The position numbers and the translations under genes were made by a program. This document shows, one piece after another, positions 37,750 to 49,912 of a stretch of 64,000 bases of DNA; the stretch's first letter is position 1, and each line of letters opens with the position of its first letter. The notes under the pieces were generated by a model. The model was not told where the DNA came from. It searched no databases and saw only the letters and a program-made list of their open reading frames with translations. Source of the stretch: Chromobotia macracanthus (taxonomy: Eukaryota > Chordata > Actinopteri > Cypriniformes > Botiidae); assembly GCA_036877525.1 (NCBI GenBank), contig JAZGTH010000002.1, positions 8,416,501 to 8,480,500 of the forward strand. Direction: 5' to 3'.

Positions 37750-40144
37750 TAAAGACAAAAAAGAGAGGGGGAGAGTCACACGTGGTTCACACAGCATGCT
37801 AATTAAAAGCTAGGGAGTGATATGCAGTCCGTGTGGAGGGTGGCTGAGTTTATTGAGTCCAAGCAGTCTTAAAAGCAGATTTAATATAACTCTGCTCTGT
37901 GAGGTGAGAGGTTGCTGAGGTTTTGGTTTTTCTCACTTCTGTTCTCTCCATGCTGATATCCGGCTTGCGTATCGCTGAGGTACAGAGTGTGAACAAAAGC
38001 AGAGAATCTGGATCAGGCTGTGATGCTGTCAGTAACTGTCCATTATCTGAACTGATACAGGCAGGTGACAAGACAAATTACCAGAGATAGATTAACAGCG
38101 GGACTATTTTATTTTAAATGATGAGTGCTGATTTGTTTATATAATACAGAAAATATTTTTATTGGTTAAATCATTTAAACCTGTAAAACTATATTTAAAA
38201 CACACAGTCTTTACATAAAAACAAAGTTTTACACTCAAATACACATACATAAGAAATACAACTTTAAGTGTAAGTGTTTTTTGTTGAGAATGTTGCTTTT
38301 CAGTTTTATAGTTGAGTGTATTTGGGTATGCGTGTTGTGTGTATTCTCATGCATTCTCGCTGACCTTTTTGAATGCATTTCCTCTGTAGATGGCATTAGA
38401 TTTTCTGTTCATTACCATCTATTCACTGCAGAGCACATGCAGAGCACATAGTTATGGATTCAATAAAGCCAGAATGTGAGCTGAATATTTAGTTATCAGC
38501 ACTACATTATGAACCAATATGATAGTAACAATGAATGCTTATAGAATAAAGCAGTGGTTCCCAGTGGTTCTTCAGAGCGTGCAGCCCTTTCTAGTGTTTG
38601 ACCGCTGTCAAGCATACACACCAATCTGTCTTGACTACATTTTTACTGCAGTAATTCAATTCTGATTTTTTAATGAACCATTCATTGACTAAACTAGACA
38701 GCATCTAGTCTTTGTTGATGTTTACTTTTCAATACTATTGGTGCAAAAAAGCCTGCACCAACAATTGGGTAAGAGAGTGGTTGTATTTATTTTTTGTGCT
38801 GTGCTTTGGCTGGAATGCTGCCTTAAAAGGTTTACCTATGTAGACAGCAGACAGTAAGGCTTATTGAAACAGGACTGTATTGCATCCAACTTTCCAAACT
38901 GTGAAAAATGAGTCTACTACATTTCTACAGCTCATTACAGATGCATTCCAAAAAGAGCCAGCCAATCAAAAAACTCAAACTCCCTTCAGAGAAGTTAGAG
39001 TCATTTTGCTCTCATTGCATTCTCAAGACACTAACCCAGATGGCTGGACTGAAATGACCTGCTCAGTCTTCTGAAATAACACCTACACAAACACACGCCA
39101 CACAATAAAATGATCATATATGTGTACTTTCTAGTCATTTTGATGTGGTATGTTGATATAAATTGAAATTGTCGTAACTGGCTCTGATTAATTCACACAA
39201 GAAAATTCATTCTCACATAATAAAAAGTCTGTTGCTCACTTCCTTAACTTCATCTGCAGTGTGTGTGTGTGTGGGGGGTGAATATTTATAATTTTTCTGT
39301 TTCTGCGGCTGTGTGCTTATGTCCTCATCTTATGCTGACAGAGATGGTTTTGGGTCAGTTTTCCAACTTTTAATGGTTGGGTAAGTTCAGGCAGTGCAGA
39401 TAATGTATTGTGTGCATATAAATGTGTGAACGTCTTTAGTTGATTATAGGAAACCTGCAACTAATAAGTCTAGAAATGCTGTGGAATGTTTTTTATTTGT
39501 ACTTCTCTGTAATTTGCTCTGATCTAAAATGTTTCTTTTGGACATTTGTGTAGAGTGCTTAAGATTGTCTTACTAGGGACATTTGAACACTAACAAGTAA
39601 AATAATTGAAATCTATTAAATGCATCTGTTTGTACCTGACATAGAAATGAAAATGTGTACCAACAATGCCCATAAAAATATATTTTTTTAACTTTATCTG
39701 GTGATCAGGAACAACTGAAAGCATCTAAATGTGTTTTTTTATTATAGCTTTTATTTATTGTGTCACAGAAATAAAAACTCATTCAGGTTCGTGGTCTTGC
39801 ATTGTGCCTTCAGCTGCAGTGTTTAAGCGCTGATGTAGAGCTTATTAGCAGAAACAGAAGCACACACTTCTAAACTTGTGCTTGTCAAGCAAAACGCTGC
39901 ACGAAATCCTCCTGGAGTTGATTACAGGAGTGTTACTGTCTGTGGGTTAGAGACAGATACTGTGTGTTTAAAACCTTTGTTTCTTTCAGTGTGGACCGTT
40001 ATTGTTTCTTTGTCAGAGAAAATATTGAAAAATTGCTTAACAATGCATAATTAAATCTCATTAGATCAATTACAGTGAATATTCAGAAAATTATTACATG
40101 AATTATTTTCAAAAATGTTTATTTGCGTTCTCTTATTTAGTATG

Positions 40145-40245
40145 GCACCTCTTAACCCTAACCTTTCCTTTTCTCTCTTCTCTTCTCCCCTAATCTTTTT
40201 TCCTCTCCTCTTTTCTCTTCTCCCCTCCCCTCATCTCTTCTCTCA
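40145..40245. other. Pyrimidine-rich tract
   Basis: About 100 bp is almost all C and T on the plus strand, with repeated CTTCTCTTCTCCCCT words, ending TCTCTCAG. It looks like an extended splice-acceptor tract, but the sequence after it shows no coding frame joined to a donor. It may equally be a decayed simple repeat able to form a triplex. Confidence 0.6.
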
Positions 40246-43200
40246 GAGCATTGGAATAGTCTCCCATTGGGATGCTCCTTTCTAGTCTCAATAATTCATA
40301 ACAGCATGCAGAGTATTTTTTTTCCTCTCCAGAAACAGACACTGAGCTGCTCCAGTATAAATGATTCAGGAGCCGTGCACCTAGGCCACACAGTCTCTCA
40401 TTAACTTTTAAAACTGCCCAGAGTCTTGCGTTGTTGCTTTTTCGTTCTTGAAAAACCTCCATTTTGGGTTTTGTTCTTGAACTGCAGCTTTTGAGCTCAG
40501 TTCCTTCAGTTAAGCAGCATCTGCAGTGTTTCTGTGGCCTGTGTGTTTTTGGGTTGCTTTAGTCGTAAAACTGTATTTTTTCTGTAAAGCTTCTGTAAGT
40601 GGCTAACAGGGTCTATGAGCCGTGACAATTGGATACAGAAGAGAAAAGACAGAGTGAGAAATAGATGTAAAGAGCGAGTGAGATTGTCCTAAGCAATTTC
40701 ATTATTATTGACAGGGAATTCCTCCAGGAGACATTCTGACTTGGGCCAAGATACAGACCGAGTTCAAAGTAGCACTAGGTCAATCCTATTTGAATCCACG
40801 GGACTCGGTTCAAACCAAGTGTGGATTTAAAGTGGATTAAAGCCTGTTTGGGGGCGGGCTGAGAGGTTTCTGAGTAAACCTGATATCGGTGGTCTCTCTC
40901 CACCTCAGCCTGCTCACGCTGATTGTTTTTCAAAGACTTCCATGCCACGCTATTTGCATTTCAGATATTTCTTAAATTCCCAAACGTGTCCCAGAGCCAA
41001 TCCTGCTGGAGCCGCTTTGGTTCAAAGTGTTGGAGGGACTTTTCTCTCACTGTAAATCCTGAAAGATGAAAATAAAAGCTGCAGATGCACCGTGCTGCTT
41101 GACTTTGATCTTGTTTTATACTTTTTTATCCTGCACAGAGTCTTCATTTGTGTAAAACTCCTCTCACTTGGTCTCAGAACATCGGAGCTGAGCTGCGCTG
41201 CATCAGTGAAGATGCTCATTGGAGCACACACAAACACATGCACACTTGCGCAGTGAAAGAGAGTTTTGAGCTGGATTACGCTACATGACTTTTGGCCCGA
41301 CTTTCGCAGTTAGGCGAGTTGGAGAAATTAACTTTCTGCCATCAGATTATGATTACATCAAGTCTGAGGATATCAGACATGTTTGAAATTTTGTTCAAAG
41401 TTAGAGGAAATTTTGTTGTGTAATAACGCTCAAATCTGAAGTCTTAGGCTGACCAGCCAATGAAGATCAAGTGGGTGGGGCCACAGGGGGCAAGATAAAA
41501 TAGATATGGTGAAACCTACTGTTGTAACGATAGGGCACTTTCGTGTGAGTTTCACATAAAACACAGAACACAATTCTGCGTGAGTTTGCTGCATTTGGAA
41601 AGACTTGACTTTCAAGTTTTGTGTGTAGATAGGATAATGTTCAGAGTTGTGTAATGAAAGCTTGCCTTTATTTTGAAAACTGTAAACTAATGAGTGCCTA
41701 GTGTATCTTTGTAGACATTTGAGGTGTTGGACTCTTCTGTTCTCTGCTAGATGAGCTAGGATAATTGCCTACTGTTCATGGTTGTGGCATGATAGATAAA
41801 CAAGAATCTCATTGCTCAGGATGAGTGGGCATTGTTCTGGGTATATCACATGTCAATGTGGGTGTGTTTTGTACTGCCTCATTATACACACAGACACACA
41901 CACGATTGCACACGTCTGTACTGTTCTTTTGCTGATAATGGTGCTAGTACTGATAGACATAAATACAGATTGACTAAATCAAGCAGAAATTTTCTGTCCC
42001 TGCTGAAGTACCAGAATATCAACATGTGTTTTAAAAATTTTGTTCTGGGCCTGTTGGTCTCAAGACATGTTGGTCTTGATCACGACATATTATGTAGTTA
42101 ATGAACTACACATGCTGTTCACACAAGCAATGGCTTTGTGTCTTTTATCCATAGTTTGCTTCTACATTTCTGTGTCTGTATTATTTGATCTAGTTTCTTT
42201 ATGTATTTTAGACAATAACAAAGTAAGTGGTGTGAATTGAATCAGCTCATTCAGAACAGATTTATTCATCAGATTGTCTTAAAGCTTCATTAGGAAGTCT
42301 TCCATTCTGTTCTCCAAAAGCTTCTGCCCTGTTATCTGATGCTGGTGGCATGGCAGCACTTTTCTTCATTTTTAATTGGTTGTCATTTCTGATGCCAGTG
42401 TGTGATTGAGATCAGGTAGGCAGGATTAAATGGCTGATGTAAATGCTCATATTTATTGTCGGCCAGGTTTGACCACCTGTTTAGTCCACTGGTGCACAGG
42501 CCGAGTCAACCTTTCTCAGCTCTTCAAATGTCTATAACCTGGCAGAATCTGCCACATGACAGGGAATGGATGCCAGCTCATGGTCATTATTTTCACTGGC
42601 ACTCAGTATGCCAGTCCTGTCGGCTCACACCACACTGGTCACAAACACCTATCTGAGGAGTAAAAATATCTGAGTAAAAATATATCCTCCATCCTCTCTC
42701 TCTGTCTCTCTCTCACTATGTAAGTTAGTTCAGTCAGAGTTTGGAATCAGCCAGTGTGTTGGACATGATTTGTGGTCTTTTAAGTAAACTGATATACACT
42801 AACTGATCTTATCAGCCCACTACAGAGACAGAGCTTTTTAGTCCTGGGGTTATACAGGTTTCACACACATACACACAGATAAAAAACCCAGGAGTCTCTT
42901 AAAAGCTCACCCTTCCTCTGCAGAAAAGCCAACAGAGCTCTTTTTGTGCTTCTGTATAACATAATCTCTTGTGGTTGATTCTATAATCAGGGCTCAGCGT
43001 AAGTAAGTCATGAGAGAGTTTGGGGCCATTAGACAGAGCTGTCATTTGTTATAATGGGCTAGTACTGCATTTTAACTACATCATATGTTTGTTAATTACT
43101 TAAATGTGTTTATGGACCCTTTAAAACATAAGCATTTGAGGTTTTGTGATGCATTGAAATACATTATAAAAAATCCTTTTTGTTAAGCTAACAATATTTA

Positions 43201-44070
43201 ACCAGGCAGGTCACATCATAACAAACAGTTTACCCGGATGACCTGACATGTCTGTATTGATTACAGCAAATCAGGCCCCAGAGTTCATCTCAAATCACAT
43301 TGTTCGTAGATTTTAAATACTGCTGATAAAAAATGTTCTTATGAGAGCTCATGCATTAATACATTCAGATGTTCTAACGCAGCTTTGTGTGCAGATATGC
43401 AAATTTTTCCTTAAGGGTGAGAGAGAGAGAACAGTAGAACTACAAACACATTAATTTTATAGAGCACAAAGCAGCTCAGCTACCAGCCTGCAGCATTTGT
43501 TACAGGACTGGGAAACCTGTCTGGATAGAAGCAGGAAGAGAAGATGAAAGTGGCTGTAGGTGATGGCTGAACATTTGTTTGATGCATTTTGGTCTCTCGG
43601 TCATAATGAGGTCTACAATATAAAACCTGTATGGAGATATGCAGGCATATGTTTGTGTTTTTACTTTTGGTGTTATTTTATGTTATATGTTATTTTATAC
43701 CCAGATTTCTGCCTTTGAACTTAAAATGTCACATGAAATGATGTGAGCTCTCTAATATGGTATGATTGATTCAGTCTTGGCCAGCTGAATAAGAAGAAAA
43801 CAACTGGTGCATGATTTAAAATACTGAATGAAAGAGACAGAGAGAAAGAGGGAGAGAGAGAGGTTTGATGTGGACATGTACTGAACTTGGGGAGAAAAAT
43901 GAAAGAGAAATGTCTGTGTGCGATGATGTCACCACCTGCAAAGATTCCAATGGGACTAATTAAATGAATGGAACAGAGACATCTCTCTCTCTCGGTCTGT
44001 CTGTCTAAATGTTTAAGATGCTGGTGCTGTACTGCATAACATTAACTGGGTTAAAATAAACTCTCACTCT

Positions 44071-44096
44071 CCGTATAAAGCATAGGCTTTATACGG
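44071..44096. repeat. 11-bp perfect hairpin
   Basis: CCGTATAAAGC, loop ATAG, then GCTTTATACGG. The match is perfect and the loop is four bases. There is no U-run and no RNA gene around it, so function is unknown. Confidence 0.85.
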
Positions 44097-44286
44097 TTAC
44101 ACAGTAGAAGCACTCCTCTCTCATACTTCAAATATCACTATTTTGCCTTTAAATGGACCTCTTACATCTGAAATAAAACTCACTATCTCACAATATAACA
44201 CTTTATAACTGCCCTTGTATCTCTGGGTAAAACTCTCTAGAGCACAATACAACCTTTAACAGCCAAATTCTCTCTCTGGCTACATG

Positions 44287-44489
44287 TACCTCTGAAACAC
44301 TCCCTTCTACATCTGAAATACTGCCCTTCTACCTCTGAAATTCTGTGCTTCTACCTCTGAAATGCTGGCCCTCTGTCTCTCAAATACTACCCTTCTATCT
44401 CAGAAATACTGTCCGCTACCTCTGAAAACTGCCACTCTATCTCTGACAACTGCCCCCTACCTCTGAAAACTGCCCCTCTGTCTCTGAGA
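44287..44489 (+). repeat. 22-bp minisatellite, about 9.5 units
   Basis: Units start at 44,287, 44,308, 44,330, 44,352, 44,374, 44,396, 44,417, 44,438 and 44,458, with a partial unit at 44,479. The consensus is TACCTCTGAAATACTGCCCTTC, with 20-22-bp variants. Later units share a deletion giving GAAAACTGCC, so the array has two subfamilies arranged left and right, as expected from local slippage and duplication. It lies about 2.3 kb upstream of the signal-peptide exon. Confidence 0.9.
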
Positions 44490-46792
44490 GCTCGTTAAGA
44501 ACTAATGAACACACAGTGTAGAGCACAAAGTAGAGCAGCCAGAGCAAACAGTCACACACACTTAACACACACTGTTTAGCTTTCTGTGATGCCCAGTGTT
44601 CTTGCTGTGTCGATCAATCTGCTGACATTTCTGAAAGCACACAGTTAAGCATCATGACAGAATAGCTCAATGGATATTTTATGGAAGGGGATGTGACTAC
44701 AAATTGTTTGTGTATATATACAATTAATTATATCATTTTTAATGTTAAAGAAATGTCATTTTTAATGTAAGGATACTCTTACCAGTTCTAGTAAATTTGA
44801 AGAGACCTGAAAGCATTTTTGTTATGCTGGTTGAAAGTGTCTTCACATCCTGTTAGCAATTTCCTAAACATCCAACTAAATGGTCTAAATATATTTACAT
44901 AAATAAATATCTTTTGTTGAAGGCACAGCACCATAAAATGTTCAGGACCAAATGAAATAATAAGGATATCCTACGTACCTGTTAAACTATGTATGCATTC
45001 ATGTGTTGGAGGAAGTGTGGCTTTGAAGATTGCTGTAAATGGAGCGCGGGATCGTATGCTTTTAAAGCTAAGTTGGTATTGCTAGCCTCTCCGAAACTGC
45101 CTGCCCTACCCTTAGGTGAACCAACCAATGGTGTGAGTTTGGTGCAGGGCTACCAAACAATGACAGATGGGGGGAATATTCTGTCTTCTTCTGCTAGTAA
45201 AAAATTATTCTATCTTTAAACTCTGTGAATGCGAGTAGAATCTTGATCTCTGTATATGATGTGAGATTGTGTGGAATATAAACCTAAATAACAGCATCAT
45301 TGTGTGTGTTTGAATCATCCACCTCCAGATCGTAATACTGTTTCCAGGCATTGGTTCAGCACCTGAGGGGCTAGAGATGGGCTTTCCTGCCCACCCCTCA
45401 GCTTCAAGCAGAAGAGAGTTGTAGTGTGCTCTGCTGGCTGAAAGATAATTAGTACACTAAATCTGCATAACTTGACACACTCCCACAGTGACTCACAGAC
45501 TTCCCTCAGCTAAGAAAACAATTTCCCTTCTAAACCTCCAAATCACCTTTTTATGTTGTTTATCTCGCTTTCCTTTTTGAAACACACTCTCTCTCTATCT
45601 CCATATCAAGCTGCTAAATAACCCTATTCATGTCTGGAGTTTCAGACACTGGATGTGTGTTTTGCAGATTTAGAAGCTTCATGAATGTAAAGAGGCAAAT
45701 CCATTATTAAACACATTGATGCTAATCAGAGGAGAGACTCGAATCAAATCTTCCACTTCCATTACAAAGACTGACAAAAAGAAGACTTTCATCTGAGATA
45801 AAAAGGATGCTCTCTTTGGGTGGCTAAATAATATTAAATAAATACAAAACAAAACTCTCACAGTATATATATCTACACATTAACTGAACTCTCTGTCACC
45901 ATTTTGTAAAGAAAACTATGCTTCTTGTTGACTATTGTTTTTTAAAGAATAGTTTGTTGAATAGTCTGTAAATAAGAAATTGTCATTATTTACTTTACTG
46001 TTCCAAACGTGTGAACACAAAAGCAGAACATTTGCATCTGCAACATATGCATATGAAACATATGCAATAAAACTAGTCCATATGACTGGCACTGTTTTCC
46101 AAATCTTATGACACCATACAACAGGTTTGTTTATAGTATTCACCCTATACCAGTAAATTTATGGTGCTTTTGTTTTGGAGCTTGACAGAAACTGGAACTT
46201 GTTGACAGAAACCGGAGCTTGCCAATATCTGGTTAAGATCATTTTACCAATAATGCACAGTAAACATAACAGCATTCAGGCTTGGAATGACATATGGTTT
46301 AGTATATAATTGTAAATGATTAAAATTTTTGGGTGCTGTGTCTCTTTAAAAGTAAGCACACACATTTGAACAAACACATACATTAAGTTTGCATTTACTG
46401 TTTTCTTTGTTTGCCCAAAAGTCAATATGTTGTAAATAAATAATCTCCCTTTCTTCTCACACCAAATGAAGCGCATAAATCTCTTTGCATTTCTCCATTC
46501 CTGAAGATAAGAAGAGACTGTCAGAAGATGAAGGGAATAAGGGAAATGGAAAGGAAGAAGTAGTTCTAACTTTAATTTACATCAACACTAAGGGTACAAT
46601 CTGCCCTGAGATCCGACAGAAAGTGTTTAATGATTTTCTTCCACTCAGAAAACATTCAGGGAGAAAACGATGACATTTAGATAAAGCTGGAGGAAAATGA
46701 GATCCCCTCTAGAAACATGCAGTCTTGTAATAGTCTTTTTGATCAGTGCGTCACTCGTGTGCTGATATGCTTTATGTTTGTGTGTTTTTCAG

Positions 46793-46905
46793 CATGCAGG
46801 AGCGGGCGGTACAGAGGGTGTGCGCGTGGCTCTTGCTGGTATTTTTGACCCTTCTGTCTCTTTGGGGTCACCTGTCGGATGCCTCCTCTCACCGCAGTCA
46901 CATTG
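46793..46905 (+). CDS. Signal-peptide exon of a TAFA (FAM19A) family secreted neurokine
   Basis: The exon is bounded by a good acceptor (TGTGTTTTTCAG|C) and donor (CATTG|GTAAGT). It starts one base before ATG 46,794 and encodes 37 codons plus one base, so it exits in phase 1. The peptide begins MQERAVQRVC, followed by a hydrophobic core (AWLLLVFLTLLSLWG) and HLSDASSHRSHI, which is a classic secretion signal with a likely cleavage near the SDAS segment. TAFA proteins are about 130-residue, cysteine-rich, brain-expressed secreted factors. Their genes have an untranslated first exon, then a short exon holding just the signal peptide, then cysteine-rich exons starting near GTCEV. From memory, the LW(G) at residues 23-25 and the Ser/His-rich tail resemble TAFA2, and the MxER start and LWxHL resemble TAFA3. 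I cannot choose between paralogues. The cysteine-rich exons were not found here, so the family call rests on this exon alone. Confidence 0.6.
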
Positions 46906-49660
46906 GTAAGTCGAGGTCAAAGTTCATTCGGCCTGTTGTTATAGCTTTATTTTCCTTATAACCTACAGTGTTGATCATTTTAATGAGCCGGCTCATTAAA
47001 AGCCCACCGATGTGGCCTGCATGAAGTCATTTTTGGGTTGATATTACCATAAAAATAAATGTTTTAACAGATCAAAACAAGCTTTGGTTTTATACCAGAA
47101 TTTTGAACTGATGCTGATAATGTGATGAGCACAACTTTAAGACATGTAGATAGTGTGTATTACTAAGCTAAGGTAATTGGTAAGGTAACTGTTAAGGTAA
47201 TGACTTCAGCTCAGTAAGCATCCAGAAGCTTAAAAGTAGTCTAGAGAATGTATCTATAATGTCTGTTTAGGAAAAGAGTGGATGCTGAAATTTGTAGAGG
47301 CCCCTGCACAATGTTTGACATACGAAGTAGGAAATGCCGCAGAGTTTATTTTCCCATGCATGGTTCATGTTATAATAGATGATATTGATTGTGATTACTT
47401 GTTATATTGCTTTCTATTGTGACCACTTTGTATTGACAGAGTTCAGGATCGCTATGTGTTGTGTATCCCCTTAGGCCCCTTATTTTGTTTTTCTTTTCTT
47501 GGCCTGGTGAGCAGTGCATGTGTGCTGACATTGTCATGGTGCTTTTTATCCATCCTTTTATGACAACCAGAGTTTGAATCCTACTCAAGTCATTTTCTGA
47601 TCAGTACTGCACTCAATATTTTGTTTCCCTATTATTTGATTTACCTTTTCTGGCTTATCATTTCTCTGTTATAGCTCATTATCATTATTTTAGCCGAATG
47701 ACATAAATTGATGTGCTCATATGGCACAAAAATCAAGTTTTCTTTGTTCATGTTTCAAATCATGTTTTATTTGTTTATTTTGATGTTTTGCATGTTGCAT
47801 TTTAATGTAAGTTTGATGAACTTGTAGACCAGCTACTGAAGCATATTCAGAAATGTATGCATCTAATCTGAGGATTTGGAGGAGTGGTGCTGTTTTATCC
47901 TGACATGTGGTAACTAGCCAGTACCTTTACATGTCTTTATGCACAATTTGTGAATTCATTGTTTTTATCATTATAAATACATTTATGTATTATTCTAGTA
48001 CCTACTAATTAATCCTAGAATTTCTGTGGAGCCCTTCAGGCCCTTCAGCAATCGTTCCCACCTTTTACTTATACTATTAGCAACAGCCCTGCCACAATGT
48101 GGGTCTATATTTCACTAGATGTACAGACATATTTGCCACCAGAATGTTGAAATCTCTGTTGTCCAAGGTCTTGCCTACACAGCCATTATTCATTTTGATT
48201 GGATAAGCGGTCTAGTAAGTGTGAGCCAATCAGGGCAGACAAGAGGTAGGAAATAGATCACATAATCAGTTAATTACACACTACTGCTTAACAGGTTACA
48301 GCAAGGTGAGTGAACACACACATACACACTATGAACTACTGGGAGGGAAAAACTAATAACTCCAAACTCTTCTTCACTACGAGCAGCAAAAGCTTCAGGG
48401 ACAATAAGCTAAATGAGAGTAAAGTGTTTGTTTCGCACACACACATACACATGTACACAGGGAATATAACTAGGAAGTTTGCAGTTACTGTAGGTCATTT
48501 TTTATGAGGCTCATCCTCTCAATAAAACTAATATCCCCGGAGAGAGAGAGAAGGTTGGGAAGAGCTAGTGAAGGGCGTAAGAAGAAAAAGCGAAAAACAG
48601 ATAGAACAAGTGAGATGGAGGTGTGGAAAGAGACAGATGGGTGTATCCTGAGATGAAATGTAGGAACAGACATCTGTGGATGGCTGCAGTCCTAAGCTCT
48701 CCTGCCCTCACCAGGAATGTGTGTGTGTGTCTTTCACTGTTCTTCCCTGTAAAAAATCTTTGACATGTCGCTTTGACATGTCCTAAACTTACATATCCTA
48801 AATAAGAAAGTAGGACCAGTGACATGGACACTCTGAGGAGAAATAGGTTATGGTATGCTTGAGCCTCTGTGAGGGTCAAATTGGCGCACATGCCTCGCTG
48901 ACCGATGGTGCTGTCATGTGACAGAACCCGTGCGTTTGCTTTTTATGATTTCTGTCACCTTTACCCTTGTTTTATCCCCATTCTGCCATCTCAAGCTTAT
49001 TCTCTCTGTCTCTCTCTTTCTTTATGTGTTAACATCAACAATAAAACCAGACGCTTCTTGAGGCTGGTCGTGTGTGTTCAAACACTCAAGCTTATGACAT
49101 GTCAAAAATCCTTGTTTTAACTGTTATAAATAGTACGTTTAAAATAGAAGTGTTGATCAGGTACTTAATTGCATAGATTTTTTAAGTGTGAAAAAATTAT
49201 GTAATGATGTTAAATGTTAACACATTTAGTTTTAAGTTTAATTAAGAAAACTGTGTAATTTTTTGCTTAGGCAATTTGTGTGTACCAGTAGAGGAATATA
49301 TGTGTACATCTATAATGACACTGGACAGAGGTAGATTTATGCAACAAGCTTTATTAATTTCACACATCAAACAGACAGTATTTTATTAACTGACATAAAT
49401 TGTACAGAAAATTCAAATCCAGAACCCTATTCAAATGTGCATTAACTAATCTGCAGTAACACACTTTACTACATCTTACACCGACTGCTGCATGCAGGTC
49501 TATGAATGACAGCATGCCACTTATGTGTGATGTTTCATCTCTTGAGCTTTGATGATAATTAATTTTACCACAAAAAGAATGCAAATTACTTTACTTTTGT
49601 TCAAATAAATTATCCATAAAGAATTTAGTTATTCAGGGGATTTGTGTGTGTGTACTGGTA

Positions 49661-49888
49661 TATGTGGTTTACAAGGACACAAATGTGTATAATGACGTGT
49701 AACAATGTAAACATGGTTTAATGAGGACACAGGAAGCCAAATGGCTAAAAAAACATACTAAATGGTGTTTTTCAGTTATAAAATGCCAATAGTTTTCTTT
49801 AAGGGTTAGGTTTGGGGGAAGTGGATAGAAAGTTTGGATTAGCTCAATATAAAAATTATGCTTATGGAAAGTCCTCGTAAACCACATA
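49661..49888 (+). mobile_element. 228-bp inverted-repeat element (TATGTGGTTTACAAGGAC ends)
   Basis: The left end TATGTGGTTTACAAGGAC and the reversed right end TATGTGGTTTACGAGGAC match at 17 of 18 bases. The interior includes an AAGGGTTAGGTTTGGGGG motif like that in the 31.3-kb repeat, and a GT microsatellite abuts each side. It is non-coding and MITE-like. A weak related fragment (GTGTGTACCAGTAGAGG, then TATAATGACACTGGAC) lies about 400 bp upstream at 49,277. Confidence 0.75.
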
Positions 49889-49893
49889 TGCAA

Positions 49894-49912
49894 GTGTGTG
49901 TGTGTGTGTGTG
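49894..49912. repeat. (GT)n microsatellite
   Basis: Nine GT units directly flank the right end of the 49.66-kb element. The left flank (TTTGTGTGTGTG) is also GT-rich, suggesting insertion into, or growth from, a GT tract. Confidence 0.85.

Larger units (their letters stand above)
16093..46792 (+). other. Inferred first intron (about 30.7 kb)
   Basis: No other convincing coding exon was found in this span. It holds microsatellites, a 565-bp inverted-repeat element (18.1 kb), a long-inverted-repeat element (19.75-21.28 kb), a common cyprinid short repeat (31.3 kb), a decayed Tc1-like transposon (36.1 kb) and a minisatellite (44.3 kb). Several AT-rich, repeat-free blocks with homeodomain-type TAATTA words (near 22.45-22.6, 24.36-24.45, 26.04-26.25 and 37.08-37.25 kb) are plausible conserved non-coding elements, but this cannot be tested without alignment. 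Very long 5' introns are usual for TAFA genes. Confidence 0.5.
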
